Position numbers and translations under genes: made by a program. Below, in pieces: positions 10,708 through 20,940 of a stretch of 64,000 bases of DNA. The notes beneath the pieces are model-generated. The model saw only the letters and a list, made by a program, of their open reading frames with translations, searched no databases and was not told the DNA's origin. The stretch comes from Lucinisca nassula (Eukaryota; Mollusca; Bivalvia; Lucinida; Lucinidae): positions 152,385,245 through 152,449,244 of the forward strand of contig OY757011.1 in the NCBI GenBank assembly GCA_963580285.1, given 5' to 3'. Numbering within the stretch: the first letter of the stretch is position 1; each line of letters starts with the position of its first letter.

Positions 10708-11474
10708 TCACAGATTTCAAATGCCTTGCTGGTACTTATCACAGATGTACAAATATGTGTAGTTTTTCTACACGGGCGCACATACATACATACATAAATA
10801 TATACATGCACGTTCATATAAAAAAAAAAGTTGTGAAACTCATCTACTAACTCGAGCCAAGGTTAAACAGCTACAGCGTCCAATCCAACCGATCATCAGT
10901 CTTTGTCTCACATCACGATTCGAAGAGCGCTACTGAGTTACTGTAATGTATTGTTTTTCTTGAGACAGCCCAAAATCACAAGACTTGATTCGTAAGTGCT
11001 AATTACCCTAAAATCCATTCCCCGTGGAGCCATATGCTTTATTTCACTACTATTCATTTTGTAACCAAAATGAAATTCAATTACAATATTTTCACAACAA
11101 CTTGCAAATTCGAGCAAATTTGACAGTTACAACTATAATTAGTACATTGATATTGTAATCGAGGGATACAGATTTGAATAAGTCAGTTGACTTTTTTCTG
11201 AATCCCTTTGTATGATACTTGTATTCTGTGTCAACATTATCTGTGTAAAAGATGTATGTATTATACAAAGAAATAAAGTTTAAACCAAACAAGTTTCATG
11301 CAGTCAAGTGTTATGTGCTTGAAAATGAACAAGAAATATGTTCTGTACACGTCATAATTATCCACTTTTAACATGTCACACGAGTAAAGCAGATTTCACA
11401 TGTAGTGTGTGGGTGGGTGTGGGTGGGTGGGTATGTGTATTACGAGGTCAAATAAAAAAAAAATAAATAAAAAA

Positions 11475-11556
11475 TCATGTGACACGTCGGTTTTGAACCA
11501 GCCACTTCTTAGTCTGTAGAACAACTGCTCTTCTCTCTCGGCCACAAAATCCACAA
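11475..11556 (-). repeat. tRNA-like sequence, SINE head or tRNA pseudogene
   Basis: On the minus strand a box A-like GTGGCCGAGAGAGAAG and a box B-like GGTTCAAAACC lie about 45 bp apart, as in tRNAs with a long variable arm. The acceptor ends do not pair well, so a functional tRNA is unlikely. It is preceded on the plus strand by an A-rich stretch (11453-11475). Confidence 0.4.
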
Positions 11557-11820
11557 GGTTTTGGCGGTATGTAATTGATCTTAGTCATAGGTTTCAAGTA
11601 AAGGCCTTGTCATATGAATATTCGAGTAAACTAATTATGACGTAACTGCCAGGAATTCCTTGTCGGACTATATGTGTGTATATAGTACGTAATTATTATG
11701 TACAAGCTGTTTATTTGTGTGTAATAGTCGTGTCAACAAAGGAAGAAAAGAATAAGAAAAAAGAAATAAGGTAAAAGATAGTATGGCCTGTACAATAAGT
11801 GTACTACTGACCACAATCGT

Positions 11821-12330
11821 CTTGTTTTGAGAAATATCGGTCATGACTGCTCACTTCCTATTTCCACTTCCTATTTATCGCTTCCTACCTCACACCTTTT
11901 TCGTGCACAAGTAAGTTTTCATGTAATGATAGCGATCAAAAAAGTTTCTCAAGGGACCTAGTGATTCCTCCCGTGGGAATTTTGTTATTCAAAACCTTCC
12001 TCGAGATACCATGATTCAATCCCATATTTTGTCTCTAACGTAGGGGGGGGGGGGGTGTGTGTGGGGGGGGGGGGGGGGTCTTGTTTTTGAGAAATAGCGG
12101 TCACGACTGCTCACTACCTATTTCCTATTTCTGTTTCTTATTTCTCGCTTCCTACTTCACACCTTTTTCGTGCACAAGTAAGTTTTCATATAATGATAGC
12201 GATCAAAAAAGTTTCTCAATGGACCAGGGCATTCCTCGCGTGGGAATTATGTTATTCAAAACCTTCCTCGAGACACCATGTTTTAATCCTATATTGTGTC
12301 TCACACGTGGGGGAGGCGGGGGGGCATATA
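11821..12330. repeat. about 260-bp direct duplication with G-run at the junction
   Basis: 11821-12040 and 12080-12305 align along their length (ACACCTTTTTCGTGCACAAG, AAAACCTTCCTCGAGA). Between them is a G tract (12041-12077) broken only by GTGTGTGT, and a weaker G tract follows the second copy (12309-12323). No coding signal is seen in either copy. Confidence 0.8.
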
Positions 12331-12630
12331 ATACAGATAATTTGTAATTTTTGTCTCTGCCTTTTTTTTGAAAGATATATATTTTTGGCTGTTGCACAAT
12401 TAGTTTAAGGCACTTTCAAGTAATTGATGCTAATATGAGCTCAGGCATGGCAAATCAGGAGGAAATGTAGAGGAGGGGTCGCCAGTTGTGTCATTGTTTC
12501 TCATCCCATAGTTTATTTAGAACCTTGCCTATTATGATACCGCTACCCAAGCCTTTTTTGGCAGAAAAGGCTCCAACAAGGCTGCCTTGTTGTTAAACAA
12601 ACCCCGGTATTATCATTTACATATAGTAAG

Positions 12631-12873
12631 ATGTTAAGCGTTATTTTATTTTGCTATGCCCTAGCTTACAAAAGTTTCCGAAGCGCTTTGCACGAGATTA
12701 GAAATTACACAGGTAAATCGTAAGTGGTAAGATGGTCGTAACTTTATGGAACGATGCGACAGGTTTTCAGTTACCGGCATAACGAGGCCATAAATTTTGT
12801 GGTGGTCACCTTAAGTATGTCTTAAGTACATCTTAAGTTGATATATTTACGATGGCTTCGAGTTACCAACCCC
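12631..12873. repeat. dispersed direct repeat, copy 1
   Basis: The block from ATGTTAAGCGTTATTTTATT to GAGTTACCAACCCCTG recurs at 13970-14212 in the same orientation with a few per cent difference. Palindromic steps such as CTTAAG recur inside. The two copies bracket a tRNA-like SINE and other noncoding sequence. Confidence 0.85.
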
Positions 12874-13120
12874 TGTACTGTTGTCGGAGGATAAGATGAC
12901 AGTGACGTCAGCGAATGTTTTTGTTATTGAGCATAGTCCACTGTTGTCGAAAGGTAAGCAAGCGTCGGTAATATTCAATATAATGCGATTTTGTTGTATA
13001 CTTGTTAGACATTCAAACTGGCGCAGTGGAAAGACGGCTTACTAATATCCCGTCAAATATTTTGTACTTTATAGTTGTGGGTTCGAGCCTCACTATTGCA
13101 TTTTTCTTTTTCTTTCTTAA
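12874..13120 (+). mobile_element. tRNA-like SINE, family T3
   Basis: The left part (GTTGTCGGAGGATAAG ... TGACGTCA, 12903-12910) is followed by a tRNA-like segment with GGCGCAGTGGAAAGACGG (box A-like) and GGGTTCGAGCCT (box B). Minus-strand copies occur at 24525-24735, with a further left-part copy at 24995-25070. The order is unusual because the tRNA-like part lies inside or at the 3' side. Confidence 0.5.
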
Positions 13121-13969
13121 AATATAACATTATACTTTTTATTGTTTAAAATCTTGCAATGCCCATTACTTCTGCTGAGAGAAGAAATTCAGGGGTTGGT
13201 ATCTCGAAGCTCTCTTAAGGCTTACGACGACCTTAAGTATATCTTAATCACATCGTAGCGATTAGTGTGAGTAACTCGAAAGTACCGTAATTTATGGAGA
13301 CAACTTAACCATATCGTAAAGTTACGGACAACTCAGGCATGCCGTAACATCATCTTTACTATTGCGAAAGAAACAGACACTACATAGAAGCTTAAGAAAA
13401 GACGTTGTACATCCATCTACTTTTTTTCTCGGCACACAGGGTTTCTTTTAGTAATGATATAGGAAATGTGTTTGTGAAACACTATGCCCCTAACCATATG
13501 CTTGCCACTAATAGACACATAATTAAAAAACATAATTGAAAAACAAGGTTTCCCCATAGCAACAATGCATAAGTCCGAATAGGGGCATAACTCCGTTAAA
13601 TGTTTTCGGAATTTCGTCAAAAGATAATCAGGTCATCTACACCTTAGACGCAAATAGTCTACTAAATATCATGAGCCTAGTTCAAGCGGTTCTTCAGATA
13701 TTTTGTTCACAATGTTTCCCCATAGCCGCAATGCATAAGTCCGAAAAGGGGCGTAACTCTGCAAAGACAAGTCCGGCGAAAAAAAATAATAAAAATACGT
13801 GTCCGCTTGCGTCCTTAAAACTATTTACTATCTGCATAACAGAGGTACCCTAAAACGCATACCTCTGAGTCTCAATCTTACACTGTGCGGGCTTTGAACT
13901 CTTCTGCGGACTCGGCATTCACCGCAGAGGAGGGAAGACTATTCCATTGGGGAATAGTTCTAGGAAATA

Positions 13970-14212
13970 TGTTAAGCGTTATTTTATTTTGCTATGCCCT
14001 GGCTTATAAAATTTTCTTAAGCGCTTTGCACGAGATTAAAATTACACAGGTATATGGTAAGTGGTAAGATGGTCGTAACTTTATGGAAACGATACGACAG
14101 GTTTTCAGTTACCGGCATAACGAGACCATAAATTTTACGGTGGTCACCTTCAGTATGTCTTAAGTACATCTTAAGTTGCTGAATTTACGATGGCTTCGAG
14201 TTACCAACCCCT
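13970..14212. repeat. dispersed direct repeat, copy 2
   Basis: This is the second copy of the 12631-12873 block, ending at the same CCAACCCCTG. The flanks differ after that point, so the shared sequence has definable ends. 13121-13969 is otherwise noncoding, with a short diverged duplicate (TTTCCCCATAGC) at about 13549 and 13715. Confidence 0.85.
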
Positions 14213-14519
14213 GTTTTTTTATGTGCTGAGAAACAGAAACACGAAACAATGTCACGAAGCTGTTGACGAGCTACTACACGAACTTCTTTCACGGATTGCA
14301 TTAGATTCATGCTGGTTTCCAAAAAAATCAAAGTTTAACATTCTCACAAAGCTATAAACGGCTGTCTCGTGTCTCAATGATAATGTCTGCTGATATGATT
14401 TCTTAAGACCCCATCAAAAATATCTAGATAATTTTTGAGCCGGTCACTTTACATACCCACACTTTCCCAACATAAGCGGATAACCTATTCAGAAACTCAC
14501 AACTGCCCGTCTTTAATCA

Positions 14520-14611
14520 GTGGAAGGGGAGAATGACCGTAGATGAGATTTCTAGATCAATCTCCACGAAAGAATTGTGCCCACACAGGCACATATCGAA
14601 CCAGCGTCGTC

Positions 14612-14612
<1 letters not shown>
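14520..14612 (-). repeat. SINE family V1 fragment
   Basis: On the minus strand this matches the V1 head-body junction (TCTTTCGTGGAGATTGATC; compare 1831 and 15881). It stops at the AT microsatellite at 14613. Confidence 0.6.

Positions 14613-14656
<44 letters not shown>
14613..14656. repeat. (AT)n microsatellite
   Basis: This is a pure AT dinucleotide run. Confidence 0.95.
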
Positions 14657-14660
<4 letters not shown>

Positions 14661-14714
14661 ATCAAAGTAAAGCACGATACAGGCAATTAAATAGACAAAT
14701 GAATTAGCGCACAA

Positions 14715-14790
14715 AAATCGGTCGCACCGCAACCGGGACTCGAACCACGGATCTCCTGCATTCCGGGCAGACGTGCTAACCATTACACCA
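14715..14790 (-). repeat. tRNA-like sequence (pseudogene or SINE head)
   Basis: The minus strand starts GCCGCGGTGGTGTAATGGTT, with a good D arm (GTGT..GCAC), an anticodon stem TCTGC/GCAGG with loop CCGGAAT, and box B GGTTCGAGTCC. The acceptor stem pairs only with several G-T wobbles, the T stem has two mismatches and position 33 is C, not T. The 5' half resembles tRNA-Gln/Glu types, but the loop would read GGA. A functional tRNA is doubtful. Confidence 0.5.
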
Positions 14791-14884
14791 CCGCGGCCTT
14801 CCGACATTGTACGCCAATTTTAACATTTATAAACCTTTAACGTCATTAGCGCTATTTAGAGACCTTTCATTTACCGCCATAGGC

Positions 14885-15720
14885 GACCCGTCCGTCCGTG
14901 CGTCCGAAACTTAAACGCGGTCAATAACTTCCTTATTTCTCGATGAATTTAAAAATTACTCGGCAGAAATGTTAACCATCCTGAGACGACGTGTCACGTG
15001 CAAAACCCAGGTCCATACCTCCAAGGTCAAGGTCATACTAACAATAAGGGTCAAATGTCAAAAAAGGGTCCGAAACTTAAACGCAGTCAATAACTTTCTT
15101 ATTTCAGGATGGATTTTGAAATTACTTTGTAGAATGGTAACCATCATGAGACGATGTGTCACGTGCAAAACCCAGGTCCGTACCTCCAAGGTCAAGGTCA
15201 TACTTAGAGGTCAAAGGTAAAAAAAAAGGCCCGAAACTTAAACGCAGTCCAAAACTTACTTATTTCTGGATGGATTTTGAAATTACTTTGTAGAAATGTT
15301 AACCATCATGAGATGATGTGTCACGTGCAAAAGCCAGGTCCGTACCTCCAAGGTCAAGATCATACTTTGAGGTCAAAGGTCAAAGGTCAAAAAAGTGTCC
15401 GAAACTTAAACGTAGTCAATAACTTACTTATTTCTGGATGGATTTTGAAATTACTTTGAAGAAATGTTAACCATCATGAGACGATGTGTCACATGCAAAC
15501 CCAGATCTGAACCTCCAAGGTCAAGGTCAATGTCATTCTTAGAGGCCAAAGGTTAAAAATGGTCCGAAACTTAAACGCAGGCAATAACTATTATCCCTGG
15601 ATGGATTTTGAAATTACTTGGCAGAAATGTTGCCCATCATGAGACAATCTGCCTCACACAAAACCAAGGTCCTTACCTCCAAGGTCAAGATCATAATTAG
15701 AGGTCAATTGTGAATAGAGT
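14885..15720 (+). repeat. about 165-bp tandem repeat array, five units
   Basis: Units start at YCCGAAACTTAAACGYAG near 14903, 15069, 15230, 15398 and 15563. The array is preceded by CCGTCCGTGCGTCC, as in the other tandem-repeat elements. Each unit has runs of AGGTCA (for example GAGGTCAAAGGTCAAAGGTC from 15370). Reading frames through it are not genes. Confidence 0.9.
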
Positions 15721-15837
15721 TTTCCCTTTTCATTGATGTCCTTTTAAATTGAAATTTAACTTTTTGACATGTATTTTTTTAGGTCAATGTTTTTATTATA
15801 TTTTCATGCAAGATAGTGTTTTTTTTTCTGATATTAT

Positions 15838-15961
15838 AATGACGACGCAAGTTCGATTACTGCCTGTGTCAGAAACATTCTTTCGTGGAGATTGATCTTG
15901 ATCTTTTCTACGGTCATTCTCCTCTCCACTGATTCAAGAAGTGAAGTTGTTATTTTCTGTA
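15838..15961 (+). mobile_element. SINE V1, left part (interrupted copy)
   Basis: The V1 head-body segment (AACATTCTTTCGTGGAGATT) is cut by an S element. It ends in TATTTTCTGTA (15951-15961), which is repeated after the insertion at 16232-16242. Confidence 0.75.
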
Positions 15962-16231
15962 CCGCATATCGGGGCTTGAAAAAATAAATGGGCTGCACGA
16001 TGCTGAATCCGACCGCACACGAGTACTGGTAAGCTGCAAGAGAATCTAGGCCTGCCCAGGCAAAGCGGTTCGCGTCGGAGCGTCCATGCTTATAAACCCT
16101 ATTGGTTTCATTGGGCGAAAGGGCTTGAGATGTCATTTCATCTCAATGTCCCGCACAAGTCCCACAAAAAGCAACGTCTCCAAAATGACATATATAGTGT
16201 TTACGGGGACGTAAAACATCAAATCAAACAA
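15962..16231 (+). mobile_element. SINE family S with 11-bp target-site duplication
   Basis: This S copy (ATCGGGGCTTG ... GGGACGTAAAACATC) is flanked by perfect 11-bp repeats TATTTTCTGTA at 15951-15961 and 16232-16242. It sits inside a V1 SINE. This is direct evidence that S moves by target-primed retroposition and that this S copy is younger than the V1 copy. Confidence 0.85.
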
Positions 16232-16331
16232 TATTTTCTGTACAGGTTAACCGCTTACGTATAAGCTTGCCCAGGAAAATCGTGGATAAACTGACCCGCT
16301 CGAAATGACCTAAATGTTGTTGACTGGGCCG
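16232..16331 (+). mobile_element. SINE V1, right part (interrupted copy)
   Basis: V1 continues (AACCGCTTACGTATAAGC ... GTTGACTGGGCCG) and is cut off at 16331 by LTR-element sequence, before its normal TTAAATA tail. The tail is not found beyond the LTR element at 22903. Confidence 0.7.
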
Positions 16332-16490
16332 TTTCAAGAGTTTGAGCAGTGTCAGGAGTTGTGTTTTTCTTTCCTACTAAAGTGGATTGTAGATACATGT
16401 AATTTTATATGCTATGCTCAATATTTTATTATTCTTAAAGCAAAAGAAAGCTTTATTACATAAATCTTTCTTTTCCTCGAAGAGGGGGAG
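16332..16490 (+). repeat. displaced copy of the LTR element's 3' internal end
   Basis: These 159 bp match 22202-22360 with no difference that I can see. They comprise the last codons of pol, the 3' untranslated part and the polypurine tract. They sit directly in front of the 5' LTR, where host sequence and a target duplication should be. The 5' LTR and this piece together repeat the 3' end of the element. Confidence 0.92.
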
Positions 16491-17045
16491 TGTTATGCAT
16501 AAGAACTTTTTTTTCTGATTCCCACTTGCACCCCACTGTGACATAATAGTGCTATAAATATCTTGTTAATCTTCTTATAGAAGATTCTAGAAAACTGAGT
16601 CACAGATTAATTTCATTTTTGTAAACAACATGTTTACAAGGAAAAGTACTTCAGAACCTTCCAGAAAGTTCTGGGTTGCATTATTTATAGAGAATTACCT
16701 CATCTTATTCCACAGCCCTCTGGAATGTTCTAGAGAAATCTTAGGGTCTATAAAAGAGCTTGATTTTTCTCATTGAGTCAGACTTTGGAGTTTGATGTTT
16801 GGGCATTTAAGAAAAATTATTTCTAAATTCTGTGTTGGATTGTTAAAGGATATTACTTTTCATTTTGGACTGTGAATTCTGTGGGATCAAGGAAAATAGA
16901 TTCATTCAGGATATTTCATAACAGAGCTAAGTACATTTAATTTTTTTTTACTTCTACAGGTTAAAGATAACTTGTAAATAAATTTTGTTAAATTTCTCCA
17001 AAAGGCTTGTTTGCTTTTTCTTTCTGCTACGCCTGGCTCGTAACA
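16491..17045 (+). repeat. 5' LTR
   Basis: The LTR is 555 bp, begins TGTTATGCATAAG and ends GGCTCGTAACA (TG...CA). A TATAAAA box is at 16749-16755 and an AATAAA signal at 16977-16982, in the expected U3-R order. Compared with the 3' LTR it has an extra stretch near 16927-16940. Confidence 0.93.
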
Positions 17046-17050
17046 GAAAT

Positions 17051-17068
17051 TGGGGGCTCGTCCGGGAT
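17051..17068 (+). other. primer-binding site, tRNA-Pro type
   Basis: TGGGGGCTCGTCCGGGAT lies five bases after the LTR. The 18 bases are the tRNA-Pro primer site familiar from gammaretroviruses; it pairs with the 3' end of tRNA-Pro. Confidence 0.9.
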
Positions 17069-17359
17069 AAAACCATTCAAGCATTTTTAAAACCGACATT
17101 TCATGTGACGGCAGGTAATTGTCATTTCTTATCAAATAGACTTGGCAGTTGCTTCACAAGATTGGAATTTCCCTGTAGGCATATATGGGATTGTCATTTC
17201 ATGTGAATTGTCATTTCAGGTGAAATAGTACTTGTCATTTCATGTGAAATTCTTATTGGGTTTGTCATTTCAAAAAAAAAAAAAAAAAAAAAAACTTTGT
17301 CAAATTAACCTCAATCTGTATTTCCATAAATACTTTATAAAACAAATAAAAAAGCAAAC

Positions 17360-18628
17360 ATGTCGTTTGATTTGAGAAGCTTTTTGGCTCAGCCTACTCA
17401 GGAGTTGTTTAATCTGGCCAAAAGGACAGATTTGCTAGATATTGCTTCCCATTATGGGGTCACTGCTGTCAAAACAAGCATGAAAAAACATGAAATTAAG
17501 AATATTTTGGTACAGTTTTTTGTTGATGAAGAACTTTTTGATCCATCTGCTTTGTTTCTCATTATGGTTTCACATACTGAATTACAAATGAGACAAATTG
17601 AAATAGGAAGGCAAATTGAATTAGAGAAGTTAAGATTAGAAATGGAAGAAAGAGAGAAGGAAAAAGAAAGAGAAATGCAGAGACAAATGCAGATGGAAAA
17701 ATTAGAAATGGAGAGGGAAAAAAGAGAAATGAAGGAACGCCTTCAGAAAGAAAAATTAGAAAAAGAAGAGCGACTTGAAATAGAAAGAGAAAAATGGCAT
17801 TTTCAGCTAAAGATGAAAGAACTGGAACTCCAGGGTCAGGATAGGGTGAAACCTACCCCTGTTTTTGACTCTGGTAGTTACTTTGATGCCACAAAGCACA
17901 TCAGATTAATTCCGCCATTTCAGGAAAAAGAGGTAGATGAGTATTTTATGCATTTTGAAAAAGTTGCAGAAAATTTAAAATGGCCAAAAGAGCATTGGAC
18001 CTTACTTTTGCAAAGCGTTGTTGTCGGAAAGGCTCGAGACATTTACACTCAGCTGACTGTCGAGCAAAGCTCAGACTATGATCTGGTCAAGGAGCTTATT
18101 CTTAAGGCATATGAGTTGGTCCCTGAGGCTTACAGGCAGAAATTTAGGAATTGTAAAAAAGAAATTTCCCAGACCCATGTAGAATTTGCTCGAACCAAAG
18201 AACAGTTATTTGATAGGTGGTGTTCTTCTAAAAAAGTAGGCTCTAATCATGACAAACTTAGGCAGCTTGTCCTTGTTGAAGAGTTCAAACGGTGCATAAA
18301 TTCAGACATTAAATCTTTTCTCGATGAGAGACAGGTTGAAACTTTGGAGGAAGCTTCTCGTTTGGCAGATGATTATGCTTTGACTCATAAAGTCTCATTT
18401 GTGAACAGGCCTTATCCTCGAAAACCTTATAATCCACAGACAGGTCCAAGATTCTATCCCAGTAATCCTTCTGGCAGTTATAGCCATACATCTAGTACTA
18501 TGCCCAAACTTTCTGGTGAAAATAAAAGCCAGAATCCTTCCAAACCTTCTGGTGAAAACAGAAGCCAGAATTTTCCAAACCTTCTGGTGAAAACAAAGAC
18601 CCGAATCCCTTATCTCAATCGCAAGTAG
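17360..18628 (+). pseudogene. gag polyprotein, SCAN-like capsid, frameshifted before the zinc knuckle
   Basis: The start ATG at 17360 follows an A-rich leader. Residues 1-65 hold a short helical region (LLDIASHYGVTAV ... KKHEIKNIL). About 75-155 is a highly charged Glu/Lys/Met coiled coil. About 170-345 is a capsid-like region (YFDATKHIRLIPPFQEKEVD, FEKVAENLKWP, LKAYELVPEAYRQKFRN) resembling the gag-SCAN relationship described for Gmr1-type elements. A Pro/Ser-rich tail has repeats of KPSGEN. A one-base deletion within those repeats (about 18565-18572) shifts the frame. The zinc knuckle continues in the next frame. Confidence 0.82.
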
Positions 18629-18630
18629 TT

Positions 18631-20028
18631 TGTTATTATTGTAAAAATACAGGTCATTGGATCTCTGAGTGTTTAAAATTAAAGCGAAGGAAAGAAAGAG
18701 AAAGACAAGAGGAACTTAAGCCTACAGGCTTGACTTCTATAAGGCCAAAACCACAGTCTTGTGTAAGGGAGGAAACTCTTTCTGATACCAAATTATCTGG
18801 GACTGATTCAGTTATGGAGATGTATGAACCATTCTTATCAGATGGTTTTGTGTCACTAAATGGTGACAGTTATGCCCATCCTACCCCTGTTAAAATCTTA
18901 CGAGATACCGGAGCTTCTCAATCTCTTATTCTAGCAGATACTCTGCCTTTTTCTGAGAAGACTTCTTTGGGCCAAAGTGTCCTTATTCAGGGTGTGGAAT
19001 GTGGATTTGTTAATGTTCCGCTTCATAACGTTTATTTGTCATCAGACTTGGTATCCGGTTCAGTGGCTGTTGGTATTAGACCTTCTTTACCTTTTAAAGG
19101 TGTTCATTTGTTGCTAGGCAATGACTTAGCTGGAGATAAGGTTGTGGTAAACCCACTTTTGACTACTAATCCTTGCACAGACCAACCGCCTGATCCCATT
19201 GAGCAGGAAATTCCTGATCTTTATCCATCCTGTGCAGTCACAAGGGCTATGGCACGTAAGGCCAAGCAAACAGATTGGAAACAGGATTTTGATTTCACTG
19301 ATACCTTTTTGGGTCAGTCTTTTAATGACGACATAACAAGGTATCTGTCTTCAAGCCTGCCTTATAAGCAGGCAGATTTTCATGAGAATAAGTCATCTTT
19401 AGATCTGGGCCATGACAAAATGTCCGGGTCTCAACTAGCTATAGAACAGCACAAGGATCCTGAAATTTTACCTTTGTTTGAAAGGGCTTTAGATGAGCAG
19501 GAAGTATCTCAGGTCCCAGTCTGTTATTATGTCAAAAATGGCATTCTTATGATAAAATGGCGTCCACCAGACGTCTCAGCAGAAGACGAGTGGACTGTCA
19601 ACCATCAGATAGTGGTTCCACGGGTTTACCGTCCCGAAATATTAAACTTGGCGCATGTAACCCCCATGTCAGGACATTTAGGTGTAAATAAAACCTATCA
19701 CAAGATTCTTAATCATTTTTACTGGCCTGGGTCAAAATCAGATGTTTCTCAGCATTGTAGGTCCTGCCATACATGCCAAATGGTAGGAAAACCCAATCAG
19801 ACTATACCTAAGGCTCATTTGCGGCCTATACCTGCTTTTGATGAACCTTTCAGTCGAATAATTATAGACTGTGTGGGTCCCTTGCCCAGAACTAAGTCTG
19901 GCTGTGAATATCTTTTGACTATTATGTGTGCTTCCACAAGTTTTCCTGAAGCCATTCCCTTAAGAAATATCAAAACTATGACGAGTGTCAAGGCCTTAGA
20001 GGTTCTTCACATTTGTTGGGCTCCCTAA
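18631..20028 (+). pseudogene. zinc knuckle, protease and integrase N-terminal/core
   Basis: The frame holds a CCHC knuckle CYYCKNTGHWISEC (18631-18672), then an aspartic protease with RDTGASQSLI (DTGA at 18904-18915) and a downstream LLGNDLAG. The zinc-binding HHCC segment of integrase (GHLGVNKTYHKIL, CRSCHTC) and the first catalytic Asp in IIIDCVGPLP (19867) follow. The first ATG in this frame is at 18730, so translation would depend on an intact gag-pol frame. A one-base shift near 19995 ends it at 20028, just before the second catalytic Asp. Confidence 0.87.
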
Positions 20029-20638
20029 ATCTATTCAGTCAGACCAAGGCTCAAATTTTATGTCTGGAATATTTCAACAAGTAATGCATGAACTTGGCAT
20101 TGTACAGTTTAAGTCATCGGCCTATCATCCTGAAAGTCAAGGCGCCCTTGAAAGATTCCATCAAACATTGAAAAACATGATAAGATCATATTGCTTTGAC
20201 ACAGAGAAGGATTGGGATGAAGGCATCCATCTGCTTTTATTTGCTGTCAGAGAATCTGTGCAAGAATCTCTTGGCTTCAGTCCATTTGAATTAGTATGTG
20301 GCCATACTGTTCGTGGTCCTTTGAAACTTCTCAAAGAGAAATTTCTCTCCAATAATGACACCTCCCTGAATTTACTTCAGTATGTGTCTGATTTCAAAAC
20401 TAGACTTTCAAAAGCTTGTGAGGCTGCTCGGACCAATCTTCAGTCAGCCCAAAGGAAAATGAAACAGCTATATGACATAGGGACAAAAGAAAGGAATTTT
20501 AAACCAGGTGATAAGGTACTAGCTCTTTTGCCCATTCCAGGAAAATCTTTGCAAGCCAGGTATTATGGCCCATACACTGTAGACAAAAAGATCAGTGGCG
20601 TAAATTACATAATAAACACTCCTGGGAGTGCAAGCTAA
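20029..20638 (+). pseudogene. integrase core (continued) and C-terminal domain
   Basis: In the shifted frame SIQSDQGSNF carries the second Asp (20042) and GALERFHQTLK the Glu (20150). That gives 35 residues between them, the DD35E spacing of retroviral-type integrases. FAVRESVQESLGFSPFELV and FKPGDKVLALLPIPG mark the C-terminal region. Another one-base loss near 20630 ends the frame at 20638; the conserved KLCHINMLK-like end follows in the next frame. Confidence 0.87.
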
Positions 20639-20940
20639 AGCAGCTATGTCATATTAACATGCTTAAGGAATACATAGATAGGGACAATACATCTTTAACA
20701 TCAGTCAATCTAGTTAGCTCTGTTCCACTTAACTCATGTGACAATGACTGTGAGGATATTAATTCAGTGAAGTCGGATCCCACATCATCAAAACTTCAGA
20801 ATTCTGACATTCTACGGAATCTTGACCAGAAACTGTCTCATCTAGAGCCAAATCAGCGGAATGAACTGAAATAGCTGATTTTTGAATATGAACACTTATT
20901 TCCTGACATTCCAACACGGACAGACCAAATATTTCACGAT
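20639..20940 (+). pseudogene. integrase tail and linker to RT, with nonsense codon
   Basis: The frame continues from LCHINMLKEY through a Ser/Asp-rich linker to NQRNELK. TAG at 20872-20874 then interrupts it. LIFEYEHLFPDIPTRTDQ follows in the same frame and leads into RT. The TAG looks like a point mutation because homologous sequence reads straight through. Confidence 0.8.

Noticed and set aside
14715..14790. Functional tRNA gene
   Set aside because: The acceptor depends on several G-T pairs, the T stem has two mismatches, position 33 is not T, and a GGA anticodon would need a tRNA-Ser long arm that is absent.
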